Shown: positions 8,476-16,988 of the stretch, in pieces
How the letters are laid out: every line of letters begins with the position of its first letter
Position numbering within the stretch: position 1 is the first letter of the stretch
DNA from: HTCC2207 sp002685195
GTDB taxonomy: Bacteria; Pseudomonadota; Gammaproteobacteria; Pseudomonadales; Porticoccaceae
Direction: 5' to 3'
DNA length: 64,000 bases
Assembly (NCBI GenBank): GCA_051201675.1
Contig: CP179212.1
Coordinates: 2,604,001 to 2,668,000 of the forward strand
Position numbers and translations under genes: made by a program
The notes under the pieces: model-generated
What the model saw: only the letters and a program-made list of their open reading frames with translations
Databases searched by the model: none
What the model was told of the DNA's origin: nothing

Positions 8476-9501
8476 TTAGCCGGCTGTTTTAAATAATGTG
8501 GACCAATGGCGAAGAGTATCTAACATCCGATTGGCATAACCCCATTCGTTATCAAACCAAATCAACACTTTAACCAGTTTATTTTGACTCACCCTAGTCT
8601 GACTAGCATCTACAATTCCACTGCGGGGGTCATGGTTAAAGTCACATGAAGCAAGTGGCTCTTCAGTATAGCCAAGGACACCAGTCAAATATCCCTCACT
8701 GGCATTAGATAAAGCCCGATTAATGGCGTCTACATCAACCTGGTTATTCAGCATAATGGATAAATCAATTGCAGATACATTTGCCGTGGGGACTCTCATT
8801 GCTTGCGCCTGAAATCGACCCGTTAGCTCTGGAAGTAAACGGTCTATGCCAAGGGCAAGTTCTGTATCGACAGGAATAATAGACTGCGTTGCGCCTCTTG
8901 TTTTGCGAAGATCCGTATGATGGTAAGCGTCAATAACTGGCTGATCGTTCATTGCTGAGTGGATAGTAGTAATCACACCGCCATCGACGCCAAAAGAGTC
9001 GTTGAGGACGCTAATCACAGGCACCACACAATTGGTCGAGCAGGATGCACTGGATATAATAGTTTCATCCCCACTTAAAACCTGGTGGTTAATCCCATAG
9101 ACGATGGTTGCATCAACATTCGGCTCAGCAGGCTGAGAAAAGAGAACTCGCGTAGCACCAGCCTTTAAATGATTTTCGGCCGTTGAACGATCGCTAAAAG
9201 TTCCACTGCATTCTAAAACGACATCAATATCAAAACTCGCCCAAGGCAACTGGCTGAGATCTTCTTGGTGGCAAATTTGGATGACATCGTCATTCACCAC
9301 TAGCGTATCTTGTTGCCATTCAACTGTCCCTGGAAACCTTCCGTGGGTCGAGTCATAACGTGTTAGGTGTGCCATGGTTTTGGTTTCTGCAGGCTCATTA
9401 ATCGCGACGACTTGAACCCACTGCCTGGCATTTGATTCGTATAGAGCTCGCAAGACTGAGCGCCCTATACGACCATAACCATTAATGGCGACCCGTAACA
9501 C
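8476..9501 (-). CDS. epd: Erythrose-4-phosphate dehydrogenase
   Basis: A 341-residue NAD-dependent member of the GAPDH family. I call epd rather than gap because the sequence follows the Epd pattern: SASCSTNC with the catalytic Cys154, TTIHSAMNDQPVIDAYHHTD, TQSIIPVDTELALGIDRLLP and FDNEWGYANRMLDTLRHW, and because it lies between tkt and pgk, the classic epd position. It oxidises erythrose 4-phosphate to 4-phosphoerythronate, the first step of DXP-dependent pyridoxal phosphate synthesis; some GAPDH activity is possible. It starts with GTG whose first base is the last base of the tkt stop codon (TAGTG), so the two genes are translationally coupled. Confidence 0.92.
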   Translation of the reverse strand: MLRVAINGYGRIGRSVLRALYESNARQWVQVVAINEPAETKTMAHLTRYDSTHGRFPGTVEWQQDTLVVNDDVIQICHQEDLSQLPWASFDIDVVLECSGTFSDRSTAENHLKAGATRVLFSQPAEPNVDATIVYGINHQVLSGDETIISSASCSTNCVVPVISVLNDSFGVDGGVITTIHSAMNDQPVIDAYHHTDLRKTRGATQSIIPVDTELALGIDRLLPELTGRFQAQAMRVPTANVSAIDLSIMLNNQVDVDAINRALSNASEGYLTGVLGYTEEPLASCDFNHDPRSGIVDASQTRVSQNKLVKVLIWFDNEWGYANRMLDTLRHWSTLFKTAG

Positions 9502-11495
9502 TAGCCAATTGCCTCCAAGACATTCGCGACAACGTTTTCTACCGTAAAGCCAAACTCATTCATTAGCTCGCCCCCGGGAGCAGACTCACCAAAGCTACGC
9601 ATACCGACTACTCGACCATCAAGGCCTACAAATTTATGCCAATAATCTGCGTGTAATGCCTCTACGGCAACCCTTGCTCTTACTGCTGGGGGCAGTACTG
9701 AATCTTGATAATCTACTCCTTGAGCTGAAAATATTTCAGCGCAGGGCATAGAAACTACGCGAGTACTAACGCCTTTGCCCGCCAATGTGTCAGAGGCCTG
9801 CATCGCTAGTTCAACTTCTGAGCCAGTAGCAATAAGAATCGCCTGTGGGTCAGCGGAATCCTTTAACACGTAGCCACCACGGGAAATCGCCGCAACCTGT
9901 TCGTCAGTTCGTGGCATTGGTGCAAGGCCCTGTCGACTAAACACAAGCGCACTCGGCCCATTTTGATTTTCGATGGCGCTTTTCCAGCATACGGCCGATT
10001 CGACTGTATCGCATGGGCGCCAGGTGTTTAAGTTGGGAGTTGAGCGCAAGGCGCTAAGTTGCTCAACCGGTTGGTGAGTCGGGCCATCTTCACCTAAACC
10101 AATAGAGTCATGGGTATAAACGAATATGCTCTGCTGCTTCATAATAGCGGCCATTCGCACAGCATTGCGCGCATATTCCATGAACATCAAAAAAGTAGCA
10201 CCGTAATTAATGAAGCCACCATGAAGAGCAATACCATTCATCATTGCGCTCATACCAAACTCACGAACGCCATAATAAATATAATTACCATCAGCATTAT
10301 CCGCGCTGATATCTTTAGATCCAGACCAGATAGTTAAATTAGAGCCTGCCAAATCGGCTGAACCACCAAGTAGTTCAGGTAGCAATGGACCATAGGCATT
10401 TAAACAATTTTGTGATGCTTTTCGAGAGGCTACTTTTTCCATTTTAGCCTGGCAATCAGCAATGTAAGCATCTGCTTTCTCACCAAAATCAGTCGGGAGT
10501 TGGCCACTTGTGCGTCGTTCGAACTCAACAGCAAGATCAGGGAATTCCTTCCGATACGCATCTAGTTGCTCGTTCCAAGATGATTGGGCGGAAGCTCCTT
10601 TCGCGGAAGCATCCCATCCTTCGTAGAGATCGCTAGGGATCTCAAAAGGCGCATGAACCCAGCCCAGTTGCTCGCGAGCTAGCACAATTTCATCTGCTCC
10701 CAAAGGTGCGCCATGACAATCTTCCTTTCCTTGCTTGTTTGGAGAACCAAATCCAATAATCGTCTTGCAACAGATTAGAGTAGGCTTGTTGGGCTCACCT
10801 CGAGCTACCTCGACAGCCGCCTTAATCGCAGCACTGTCATGGCCATCAACATCAGGAACTACCTGCCAACCATAAGCCTCAAAGCGAGCCGGAGTATCAT
10901 CGCTAAACCAACCTTCAACCTCACCGTCGATAGAAATACCGTTATCATCATAAAAAGCGATTAACTTGCCGAGCCCTAAGGTTCCCGCCAAGGAGCACAC
11001 CTCATGAGAAATACCTTCCATCAGGCAACCATCCCCAAGAAATGTGTAGGTCTGATGATCAACAATATTGTGTCCTGGGCGATTAAACTGAGCAGCCAAA
11101 ACCTTCTCTGCTAAAGCCATACCAATCGCATTGCTGACGCCTTGCCCGAGGGGCCCTGTGGTCGTCTCTACGCCCGGCGCATAACCGTACTCCGGATGAC
11201 CTGGGGTTTTTGAATGCAACTGACGAAAGTTTTTGATTTCCTCAATGGGTAATTCATAACCTGTTAGATGCAATAAAGAATACAAAAGCATCGAACCATG
11301 ACCATTTGACAGAACGAAGCGGTCCCGATTAACCCAATCAGGATCTGCTGGATTATGCACAAGGTAGTCATTCCAAAGTACTTCGGCTATGTCTGCCATC
11401 CCCATTGGAGCTCCTGGGTGGCCACTGTTAGCTTGTTGTACAGCGTCCATACTGAGTGCACGGATAGCATTAGCGAGGTCTCTGCGTGAGGCCAT
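9501..11495 (-). CDS. tkt: Transketolase
   Basis: A 664-residue thiamine diphosphate enzyme of the non-oxidative pentose phosphate pathway; it moves two-carbon units between sugar phosphates and produces erythrose 4-phosphate, the substrate of the next gene product. Hallmarks: ANSGHPGAPMGMADIAEVLW at the N-terminus, the ThDP motif beginning GDGCLMEG and closing with YDDN, HTHDSIG-type segment YTHDSIGLGEDGPTHQPVEQ, and a C-terminal domain. It is the first gene of the tkt-epd-pgk-fba run and is divergent from sahR across a 177-base gap that must hold promoters for both directions. Confidence 0.97.
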   Translation of the reverse strand: MASRRDLANAIRALSMDAVQQANSGHPGAPMGMADIAEVLWNDYLVHNPADPDWVNRDRFVLSNGHGSMLLYSLLHLTGYELPIEEIKNFRQLHSKTPGHPEYGYAPGVETTTGPLGQGVSNAIGMALAEKVLAAQFNRPGHNIVDHQTYTFLGDGCLMEGISHEVCSLAGTLGLGKLIAFYDDNGISIDGEVEGWFSDDTPARFEAYGWQVVPDVDGHDSAAIKAAVEVARGEPNKPTLICCKTIIGFGSPNKQGKEDCHGAPLGADEIVLAREQLGWVHAPFEIPSDLYEGWDASAKGASAQSSWNEQLDAYRKEFPDLAVEFERRTSGQLPTDFGEKADAYIADCQAKMEKVASRKASQNCLNAYGPLLPELLGGSADLAGSNLTIWSGSKDISADNADGNYIYYGVREFGMSAMMNGIALHGGFINYGATFLMFMEYARNAVRMAAIMKQQSIFVYTHDSIGLGEDGPTHQPVEQLSALRSTPNLNTWRPCDTVESAVCWKSAIENQNGPSALVFSRQGLAPMPRTDEQVAAISRGGYVLKDSADPQAILIATGSEVELAMQASDTLAGKGVSTRVVSMPCAEIFSAQGVDYQDSVLPPAVRARVAVEALHADYWHKFVGLDGRVVGMRSFGESAPGGELMNEFGFTVENVVANVLEAIG

Positions 11496-11560
11496 GAATT
11501 TTTACTCCTAAAGGGGAAATTAGATTCCGTTATTGTCTCTCACACAGCCTTATCAGTAAA

Positions 11561-11577
11561 CCGATATTCGTTATTGG
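11561..11577. promoter_or_regulatory. Candidate operator dyad between tkt and sahR
   Basis: CCGATA-TTCGT-TATTGG is an inverted repeat with one mismatch in the shared tkt/sahR promoter region, 96 bases before the sahR start. SahR is an ArsR-family protein that would be expected to bind a dyad here. I cannot compare it with the known SahR motif reliably, so this is only a candidate. Confidence 0.25.
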
Positions 11578-11672
11578 CATGCAGGATATTTAAAGAACCA
11601 AGAAAAATCTTATGTTCTTTTTGTTATATAAAAATATTTTGATATAGAAAGCCTACGTGATACCATGCCGCC

Positions 11673-12668
11673 ATGATTTCAAACGCTCAATTCGAAAAAG
11701 AGTCCCGGTCTGCTACGGACACCAGCGCAGTTACTGCTTTATGCAAAGCTGCAGGAGATCCGTTGCGCATGCAGATATTAAAAGTATTGCAACAAAATGC
11801 TTATGGAGTTCTAGAATTATGCGGTGTTTTTGATATCCGTCAATCAGCGATGAGTCATCATTTGAAAATTCTTGCCAACGCGTCTCTTGTCGCAACCCGC
11901 AGGGAGGGCACTTCTATTTTCTATCGCCGAAATGAGCTAAACCCTGATCCTGATTTACAAAACCTGCAGGATAGTCTTTTCCAGACCATTGACTTAGCGG
12001 CTCTTGACTTGGATTACACTAATCGCCTAGCTACCATTAATGCAGATCGGTCTGCAGCTTCGGTGGCATTTTTTAATCAAAATGCTGACCGATTCGAACA
12101 AAATCAAGACTTGATTGCCAGTTGGTCGGACTATGGCGAAAGTATTGAGGAATTTTTACCAAGGCATACCGCGGGCCTGCAGTCCGCTCTAGAAATTGGC
12201 CCGGGGTATGGTCAGTTCTTAAAAGCTCTTTCCTCTGTCTTTGATAAGGTGACTGCCCTAGATAATTCTGAAGAAATGCTAGAGCAGTCCATTGCGAGAG
12301 CCTCCGCGCAAGGGCTGAAAAATATAGCCTTTGTTGTTGGCGATACCCAACAGGCTTTAAACCAAGGAACTAAATATGATTTAGTTTCCCTTAATATGGT
12401 GTTACACCACAATCCAACACCTGCGGAAATTATTAGTGATTGCGCTCAGTTGCTCACTAAAAGTGGTGTTTTGATTATTACAGATCTATGTGCCCACGAT
12501 CAGGAATGGGCCAGAGAGTCCTGCGGTGATATCTGGCTTGGCTTCGAACCTGAAGCTCTAACCCGTTGGGCTGAAGCCGCTGGCTTCAAAGAAGGCAGTA
12601 GCCTTTATCTTACACAACGTAATGGATTCCGCATCCAACTACGCCAATTCAGTTTAGAAAAAAGTTAA
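11673..12668 (+). CDS. sahR: ArsR-type regulator with SAM/SAH-binding methyltransferase domain (SahR-like)
   Basis: A 331-residue protein fusing an ArsR winged-helix DNA-binding domain (about residues 18-95; recognition segment QSAMSHHLKILANASLV) to a class I methyltransferase fold (from about 130; motif I EIGPGYG at 174-180). This architecture, placed directly before metK and ahcY, matches SahR, the S-adenosylhomocysteine-sensing regulator of the methyl cycle in Proteobacteria. The methyltransferase domain probably serves as effector sensor rather than enzyme, which is known for the family and not shown here. It ends 14 bases before metK on the same strand and likely controls its own operon. 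No strong ribosome-binding site precedes ATG 11673. Confidence 0.83.
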   Translation: MISNAQFEKESRSATDTSAVTALCKAAGDPLRMQILKVLQQNAYGVLELCGVFDIRQSAMSHHLKILANASLVATRREGTSIFYRRNELNPDPDLQNLQDSLFQTIDLAALDLDYTNRLATINADRSAASVAFFNQNADRFEQNQDLIASWSDYGESIEEFLPRHTAGLQSALEIGPGYGQFLKALSSVFDKVTALDNSEEMLEQSIARASAQGLKNIAFVVGDTQQALNQGTKYDLVSLNMVLHHNPTPAEIISDCAQLLTKSGVLIITDLCAHDQEWARESCGDIWLGFEPEALTRWAEAAGFKEGSSLYLTQRNGFRIQLRQFSLEKS

Positions 12669-12682
12669 TTTAAGGAAATTTT

Positions 12683-13837
12683 ATGTCTACTTATAATGTA
12701 TTCACATCGGAGTCTGTTTCTGAAGGACACCCTGACAAAATGGCTGATCAGATTTCTGACGCAGTTGTCGACGCTATCATCTCAGATGATCCCGACTCTA
12801 GGGTCGCTGTAGAAACTATGGTGAAAACGGGAATGACCATCATCGCCGGAGAAGTAAGAACTAATACCTATGTTGACCTCGAGGAAGTCGTGCGCAACGT
12901 TATTACCGATATTGGTTACGACAATTCTGAGGTCGGCTTCGATGGAAATACCTGTGCAGTGTTAAATGCCATTGGCAAACAGTCTAATGACATAGCTCAA
13001 GGTGTTGATGCTGGCGAGAATAAAGATATTGGTGCAGGAGACCAAGGCTTAATGTTTGGATATGCCACTAACGAAACCGCTGTCCTAATGCCGGCACCTA
13101 TCTACTACTCTCATCTGTTGGTGAAGCGACAAGCGGAAGTGCGGAAAAATGGCACTCTTCCTTGGCTACGCCCCGATGCTAAGAGTCAGGTGACTCTCCG
13201 TTATGATCAAGGCAAACCTGTCGCTATTGATGCCGTTGTGCTTTCTACCCAACATTCTCCTGATATCTCTTTGGGCGATTTACAAGAGGCAGTTCGATCT
13301 GAAATTATCGCTCCTATTTTGCCTGAAGAGTGGCTACATGAAGGAACTCAATATCACATAAACCCCACCGGTCAATTTATTATCGGTGGTCCAGTGGGTG
13401 ACTGTGGCCTAACCGGCCGCAAAATTATCGTCGATACCTATGGTGGCATGGCTCATCACGGCGGCGGTGCTTTTTCTGGGAAAGATCCCACCAAGGTTGA
13501 TCGCTCTGCGGCCTATGCCGGTCGTTACGTGGCAAAGAACATTGTTGCAGCTGGCCTTGCTGATCGCTGTGAGATTCAAATTTCCTACGCCATAGGCGTT
13601 TCTGAGCCTACCTCTATTAGCTTGGATACCTACGGAACAGGAAAGCTTTCAGAGGATGAAATCTCCAATTTAGTTCGCGAGCACTTTGACCTTCGTCCAA
13701 GCGGTCTTATTCAGATGTTGGATCTACGTCGGCCCATTTATCGAGATACCGCTGCCTACGGCCATTTTGGTCGCGAAGAGGAAAACTTTACTTGGGAGAA
13801 CACCGACAAAGTAGCGCTTCTAAAAAAAGCACTGTAA
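12683..13837 (+). CDS. metK: S-adenosylmethionine synthetase
   Basis: A 384-residue cytosolic tetrameric enzyme that makes S-adenosylmethionine from methionine and ATP. Conserved stretches include SVSEGHPDKMADQISDAVVD at the N-terminus, the GAGDQGLMFGYA hexapeptide region, and the phosphate-binding GGGAFSGKDPTKVDRSAAY loop. Length matches the family. It follows sahR after 14 bases with AAGGA upstream, and ahcY follows after 47 bases, so product use (methylation) and by-product recycling are encoded together. Confidence 0.98.
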   Translation: MSTYNVFTSESVSEGHPDKMADQISDAVVDAIISDDPDSRVAVETMVKTGMTIIAGEVRTNTYVDLEEVVRNVITDIGYDNSEVGFDGNTCAVLNAIGKQSNDIAQGVDAGENKDIGAGDQGLMFGYATNETAVLMPAPIYYSHLLVKRQAEVRKNGTLPWLRPDAKSQVTLRYDQGKPVAIDAVVLSTQHSPDISLGDLQEAVRSEIIAPILPEEWLHEGTQYHINPTGQFIIGGPVGDCGLTGRKIIVDTYGGMAHHGGGAFSGKDPTKVDRSAAYAGRYVAKNIVAAGLADRCEIQISYAIGVSEPTSISLDTYGTGKLSEDEISNLVREHFDLRPSGLIQMLDLRRPIYRDTAAYGHFGREEENFTWENTDKVALLKKAL

Positions 13838-13884
13838 CAACAAACAATGTTTATTAGCTTTAATATTATATAAGGAACTACACA

Positions 13885-15249
13885 ATGACTGCATTCGACG
13901 ACTACAAAGTTGCCGATATCTCTCTTGCCGATTGGGGTAAGAAAGAAATCTCTATCGCTGAATCTGAAATGCCAGCACTAATGGCACTACGGGAAAAATA
14001 TCGTGCCGAACAACCCCTAGCTGGAGCGCGAATTCTGGGTTGTATTCACATGACCATTCAGACCGCTGTTCTTATTGAAACGCTAACAGCCTTAGGTGCC
14101 GAGGTGCGATGGACCTCCTGTAATATTTTCTCAACTCAAGACCATGCAGCAGCGGCTGTTGCCGCTAATGGAACACCTGTTTTTGCTTGGAAAGGCGAAA
14201 CAGAAGAAGAGTATGAGTGGTGCCTAGAACAACAGGTTTTGAAAAATGGCGTACCCTGGGATGCCAACATGGTTCTTGATGATGGTGGCGACTTGACATC
14301 ACTGTTACACCAAAAATATCCAGAAGTACTAAATTCTGTCCATGGTGTTACAGAAGAAACTACCACTGGCGTGCATCGCCTCTATGAGATGCTTGAGTCA
14401 GGAGAACTCAAAGTACCTGCCATCAATGTTAATGATTCCGTCACTAAGTCAAAGTGCGACAACAAATATGGCTGTCGTCATAGCCTAAATGACGCGATTA
14501 AACGCGCCACTGACCATCTACTTTCGGGTAAAAAAGCTGTAGTGGTCGGGTATGGCGATGTGGGCAAAGGTTCTGCTCAATCTCTGCGCCAAGAAGGCAT
14601 GATTGTTAAAGTGACAGAGGTTGATCCGATTTGTGCTATGCAGGCCTGTTTAGACGGTTTTGAAATTGTATCAACTTACAATGATGGGGAAGTCTCTAAA
14701 GGCGTAAATACCGAACTGCTCGCAAATACTGACATGTTGGTTACCAGCACTGGTAACTACAACGTATGTGGTTCAGACGTTTTAAGCGCACTAAAAAGTG
14801 GTTGTGTCGTCTGTAATATCGGTCACTTTGATAATGAAATCGACACGGCATTTATGCGTGAGAACTGGCAGTGGGAAGAGATCAAGCCTCAGGTTCACAA
14901 AATTTATCGTGACAAACCAGCCAACGACCATCTTCTTTTGCTCGCTGAAGGACGGCTAGTAAATCTTGGTAATGCTACTGGGCACCCAAGTCGTATTATG
15001 GACGGTTCATTTGCTAACCAAGTGTTGGCTCAAATTGATCTGTATGGGCGTCAATTTGCGGCGCAAGACGCAACGACCCAAGCTGAAATGTTGCGAGTTG
15101 AGGTTCTTCCTAAACATCTTGATGAAGAAGTGGCTCGACACATGGTGAATGGTTTCGGCGGTGTGATGACTAAACTCACCCAAGAGCAAGCTGATTACAT
15201 CAACGTACCTGTTGAAGGTCCGTTTAAAGGAGATAGCTACAAGTACTAG
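13885..15249 (+). CDS. ahcY: S-adenosylhomocysteine hydrolase
   Basis: A 454-residue NAD-bound cytosolic enzyme that splits S-adenosylhomocysteine into adenosine and homocysteine, relieving inhibition of methyltransferases. Signatures: CNIFSTQDHAAAA, NVNDSVTKSKCDNKYGCRHS and the Rossmann loop VVVGYGDVGKGSAQSL; the C-terminal EGPFKGDSYKY carries the conserved Lys and Tyr that close over NAD of the partner subunit. It is the third gene of the sahR-metK-ahcY operon and is followed by a strong terminator. Confidence 0.98.
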   Translation: MTAFDDYKVADISLADWGKKEISIAESEMPALMALREKYRAEQPLAGARILGCIHMTIQTAVLIETLTALGAEVRWTSCNIFSTQDHAAAAVAANGTPVFAWKGETEEEYEWCLEQQVLKNGVPWDANMVLDDGGDLTSLLHQKYPEVLNSVHGVTEETTTGVHRLYEMLESGELKVPAINVNDSVTKSKCDNKYGCRHSLNDAIKRATDHLLSGKKAVVVGYGDVGKGSAQSLRQEGMIVKVTEVDPICAMQACLDGFEIVSTYNDGEVSKGVNTELLANTDMLVTSTGNYNVCGSDVLSALKSGCVVCNIGHFDNEIDTAFMRENWQWEEIKPQVHKIYRDKPANDHLLLLAEGRLVNLGNATGHPSRIMDGSFANQVLAQIDLYGRQFAAQDATTQAEMLRVEVLPKHLDEEVARHMVNGFGGVMTKLTQEQADYINVPVEGPFKGDSYKY

Positions 15250-15269
15250 TTTTTGTAGTGACACTCTCG

Positions 15270-15305
15270 AACCCCTAGTTTCAATTTTGGGACTAGGGGT
15301 TTTTT
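15270..15305 (+). terminator. Rho-independent terminator after ahcY
   Basis: AACCCCTAGT (15270-15279) pairs perfectly with ACTAGGGGTT (15292-15301) around a 12-base loop and runs into a T tract (15300-15305). It lies 20 bases after the ahcY stop and ends the sahR-metK-ahcY transcript. Confidence 0.9.
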
Positions 15306-15378
15306 ATGTTTAGATTAAAGGGCAGATTTATTCTCATTTTTATCGTAACCTTGGCTTCTAGATTAAGGATTACTCAGC

Positions 15379-16110
15379 ATGCGCGTACCGCGACTCTATA
15401 CTGCACAGCCTTTAAAAATTAATACTCTTGTTCACTTGGGTAAAGACACTAGTCGTTACCTCGGATCAGTCCTACGCATGTCAGAAGGCCAATCGGTCGT
15501 CTTATTTAACGGGCAGGGTGGTGAATTTCAAGGGGAGCTAGTCCACCTGACTAAAAACCAAGCGACTGTTTCTGTTCTCCAATCTAAGTATGAAGATCGA
15601 GAATCTCCTCTCAAAGTGCATTTAGTGATTGGCATTTCTCGCGGAGAGCGAATGGATTGGGTGATACAAAAAGCCACAGAGCTCGGTGTTAGTGAGATCA
15701 CACCTGTCTTCACAGAGCGCACAGAGGTGAAGTTATCCGGCCCTAGATTAGAGAAAAAACAAAACCATTGGCAACAAATTGCCATCAGTGCCTGCGAACA
15801 ATCTCATCGTAATATTGTTCCAACTGTTCATGGCTGTTCTACTCTCTCATCTTGGCTTGAACATAACTTAGAGGGCTTAAAGATAGTTTTGCACCATCGC
15901 ACAGATCAAAAGTTGTGCGCGATGAACAAACCTAATCAAGGAGTCATTCTACTGGTAGGTCCAGAGGGTGGCCTATCTGATCATGAAATTAACTTGGCTG
16001 AAAACCAAGGCTACAACCCGCTGATGTTAGGTCCAAGAGTGTTACGAACTGAAACAGCTCCACTAGCGGCTATTAGCATTATGCAATCTCTGTGGGGAGA
16101 CATGGGCTGA
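15379..16110 (+). CDS. rsmE: 16S rRNA (uracil-1498 N3)-methyltransferase
   Basis: A 243-residue SPOUT-class methyltransferase that methylates U1498 of 16S rRNA in the 30S subunit. An N-terminal PUA-like RNA-binding domain (MRVPRLYTAQPL, the HLGKDTSRYLGSVLRM segment) precedes the knot domain with ATELGVSEITPVFTERTEV, ILLVGPEGGLSDHEI and LGPRVLRTETAPLAAI, which form the deep trefoil SAM site. ATG 15379 has AAGGA nine bases upstream. The secreted protease gene begins about 60 bases after its stop (or overlaps it, if the earliest start is used). Confidence 0.96.
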   Translation: MRVPRLYTAQPLKINTLVHLGKDTSRYLGSVLRMSEGQSVVLFNGQGGEFQGELVHLTKNQATVSVLQSKYEDRESPLKVHLVIGISRGERMDWVIQKATELGVSEITPVFTERTEVKLSGPRLEKKQNHWQQIAISACEQSHRNIVPTVHGCSTLSSWLEHNLEGLKIVLHHRTDQKLCAMNKPNQGVILLVGPEGGLSDHEINLAENQGYNPLMLGPRVLRTETAPLAAISIMQSLWGDMG

Positions 16111-16169
16111 TCAGATCAATGATGCTAACAAGTAAAAGATGCGTGCGCCATGAAGGAGGTTTCATTAGA

Positions 16170-16988
16170 TTGCGCTTAAACAGCGCGATATGCTTAGCCC
16201 TAGTGTTTAGTGTCAGCGCCTTTGGTGCTATTTTTGGGGACGGTGATGCACAGAACGGCATTGAAGATCAGCGTCAATTAGCGCCCAGAAAAATATTACA
16301 ATCGGTAGGCACGATATATTGTGATGGTGCTCTCCGAGGCACTGCAACTCACATTTCTATACCCTCTATCGCACAATCAAATGCTACCTCAATTATCCTA
16401 ACAGCGGCCCATGTGATCTATCACAAAAACACAGGGATTCTATTTGAAACATGCGTTTATCGACCACAGGGAAAGCGCTTGGGCTCTATCGACTTTGTTA
16501 AGATCTCTGCCCATAATTTTGAACCTCAATCAAGTGACAAGATCCAACAAGCCACTCAAGACATTGTTTTTATTGCCCTAAAGAAAAAGTTAAGGGGCTC
16601 TGGCTTAATACTGCAGGCAAAGGAAGACGCCGATAATGAGCTGCAGTTAATTGGCTATAATCAAAATCAAGACCACATTAGTGTCAGTGATGACTGTAGA
16701 GAGTTTTCTTCAGAGAAATTTGCCAACAACCTTTTGCTCTTGCACAACTGTGATGCTGGGAGGGGGGCTTCCGGCGGGCCTATACTGGATCCAACGTCAG
16801 GTTCGGTTATTGCTGTGCATGGCGGTACACTTGTTATTAGAAGCGGCAATAACCAAACGTTAAATATTATGCAAGGGGCAATTCCAGACCCCGAGGCACT
16901 TATTAATCAGGGACGTAAAATTGACTCAGATATCATCGCTCGGCTCAAGCGCTTCACTGCATATCCTGCCAAGAACTCTCAACATTAA
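16170..16988 (+). CDS. Secreted trypsin-like serine protease
   Basis: An S1-family peptidase of about 272 residues with a signal peptide (hydrophobic core ICLALVFSVSAFG) and a complete triad, numbered from the start chosen: His81 in LTAAH, Asp131 in QDIVFIAL, Ser201 in GRGASGGPI. It should act in the periplasm or outside the cell; target unknown. Cys pairs flank the His and Ser regions. I choose TTG 16170 because AAGGAGG lies ten bases upstream and it puts the signal peptide at the extreme N-terminus; in-frame starts at 16092, 16119 and 16122 would add a basic tail. The 3' end overlaps the convergent fabY gene by 35 bases. Confidence 0.8.
   Translation: MRLNSAICLALVFSVSAFGAIFGDGDAQNGIEDQRQLAPRKILQSVGTIYCDGALRGTATHISIPSIAQSNATSIILTAAHVIYHKNTGILFETCVYRPQGKRLGSIDFVKISAHNFEPQSSDKIQQATQDIVFIALKKKLRGSGLILQAKEDADNELQLIGYNQNQDHISVSDDCREFSSEKFANNLLLLHNCDAGRGASGGPILDPTSGSVIAVHGGTLVIRSGNNQTLNIMQGAIPDPEALINQGRKIDSDIIARLKRFTAYPAKNSQH

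Noticed and set aside
8476..9501. Assignment as glyceraldehyde-3-phosphate dehydrogenase
   Set aside because: The sequence pattern and position between tkt and pgk fit epd better; gap is expected elsewhere.
12640..13884. SAM or SAH riboswitch before metK or ahcY
   Set aside because: The gaps are 14 and 47 bases, too short for a known riboswitch, and a SahR-type protein regulator is present.
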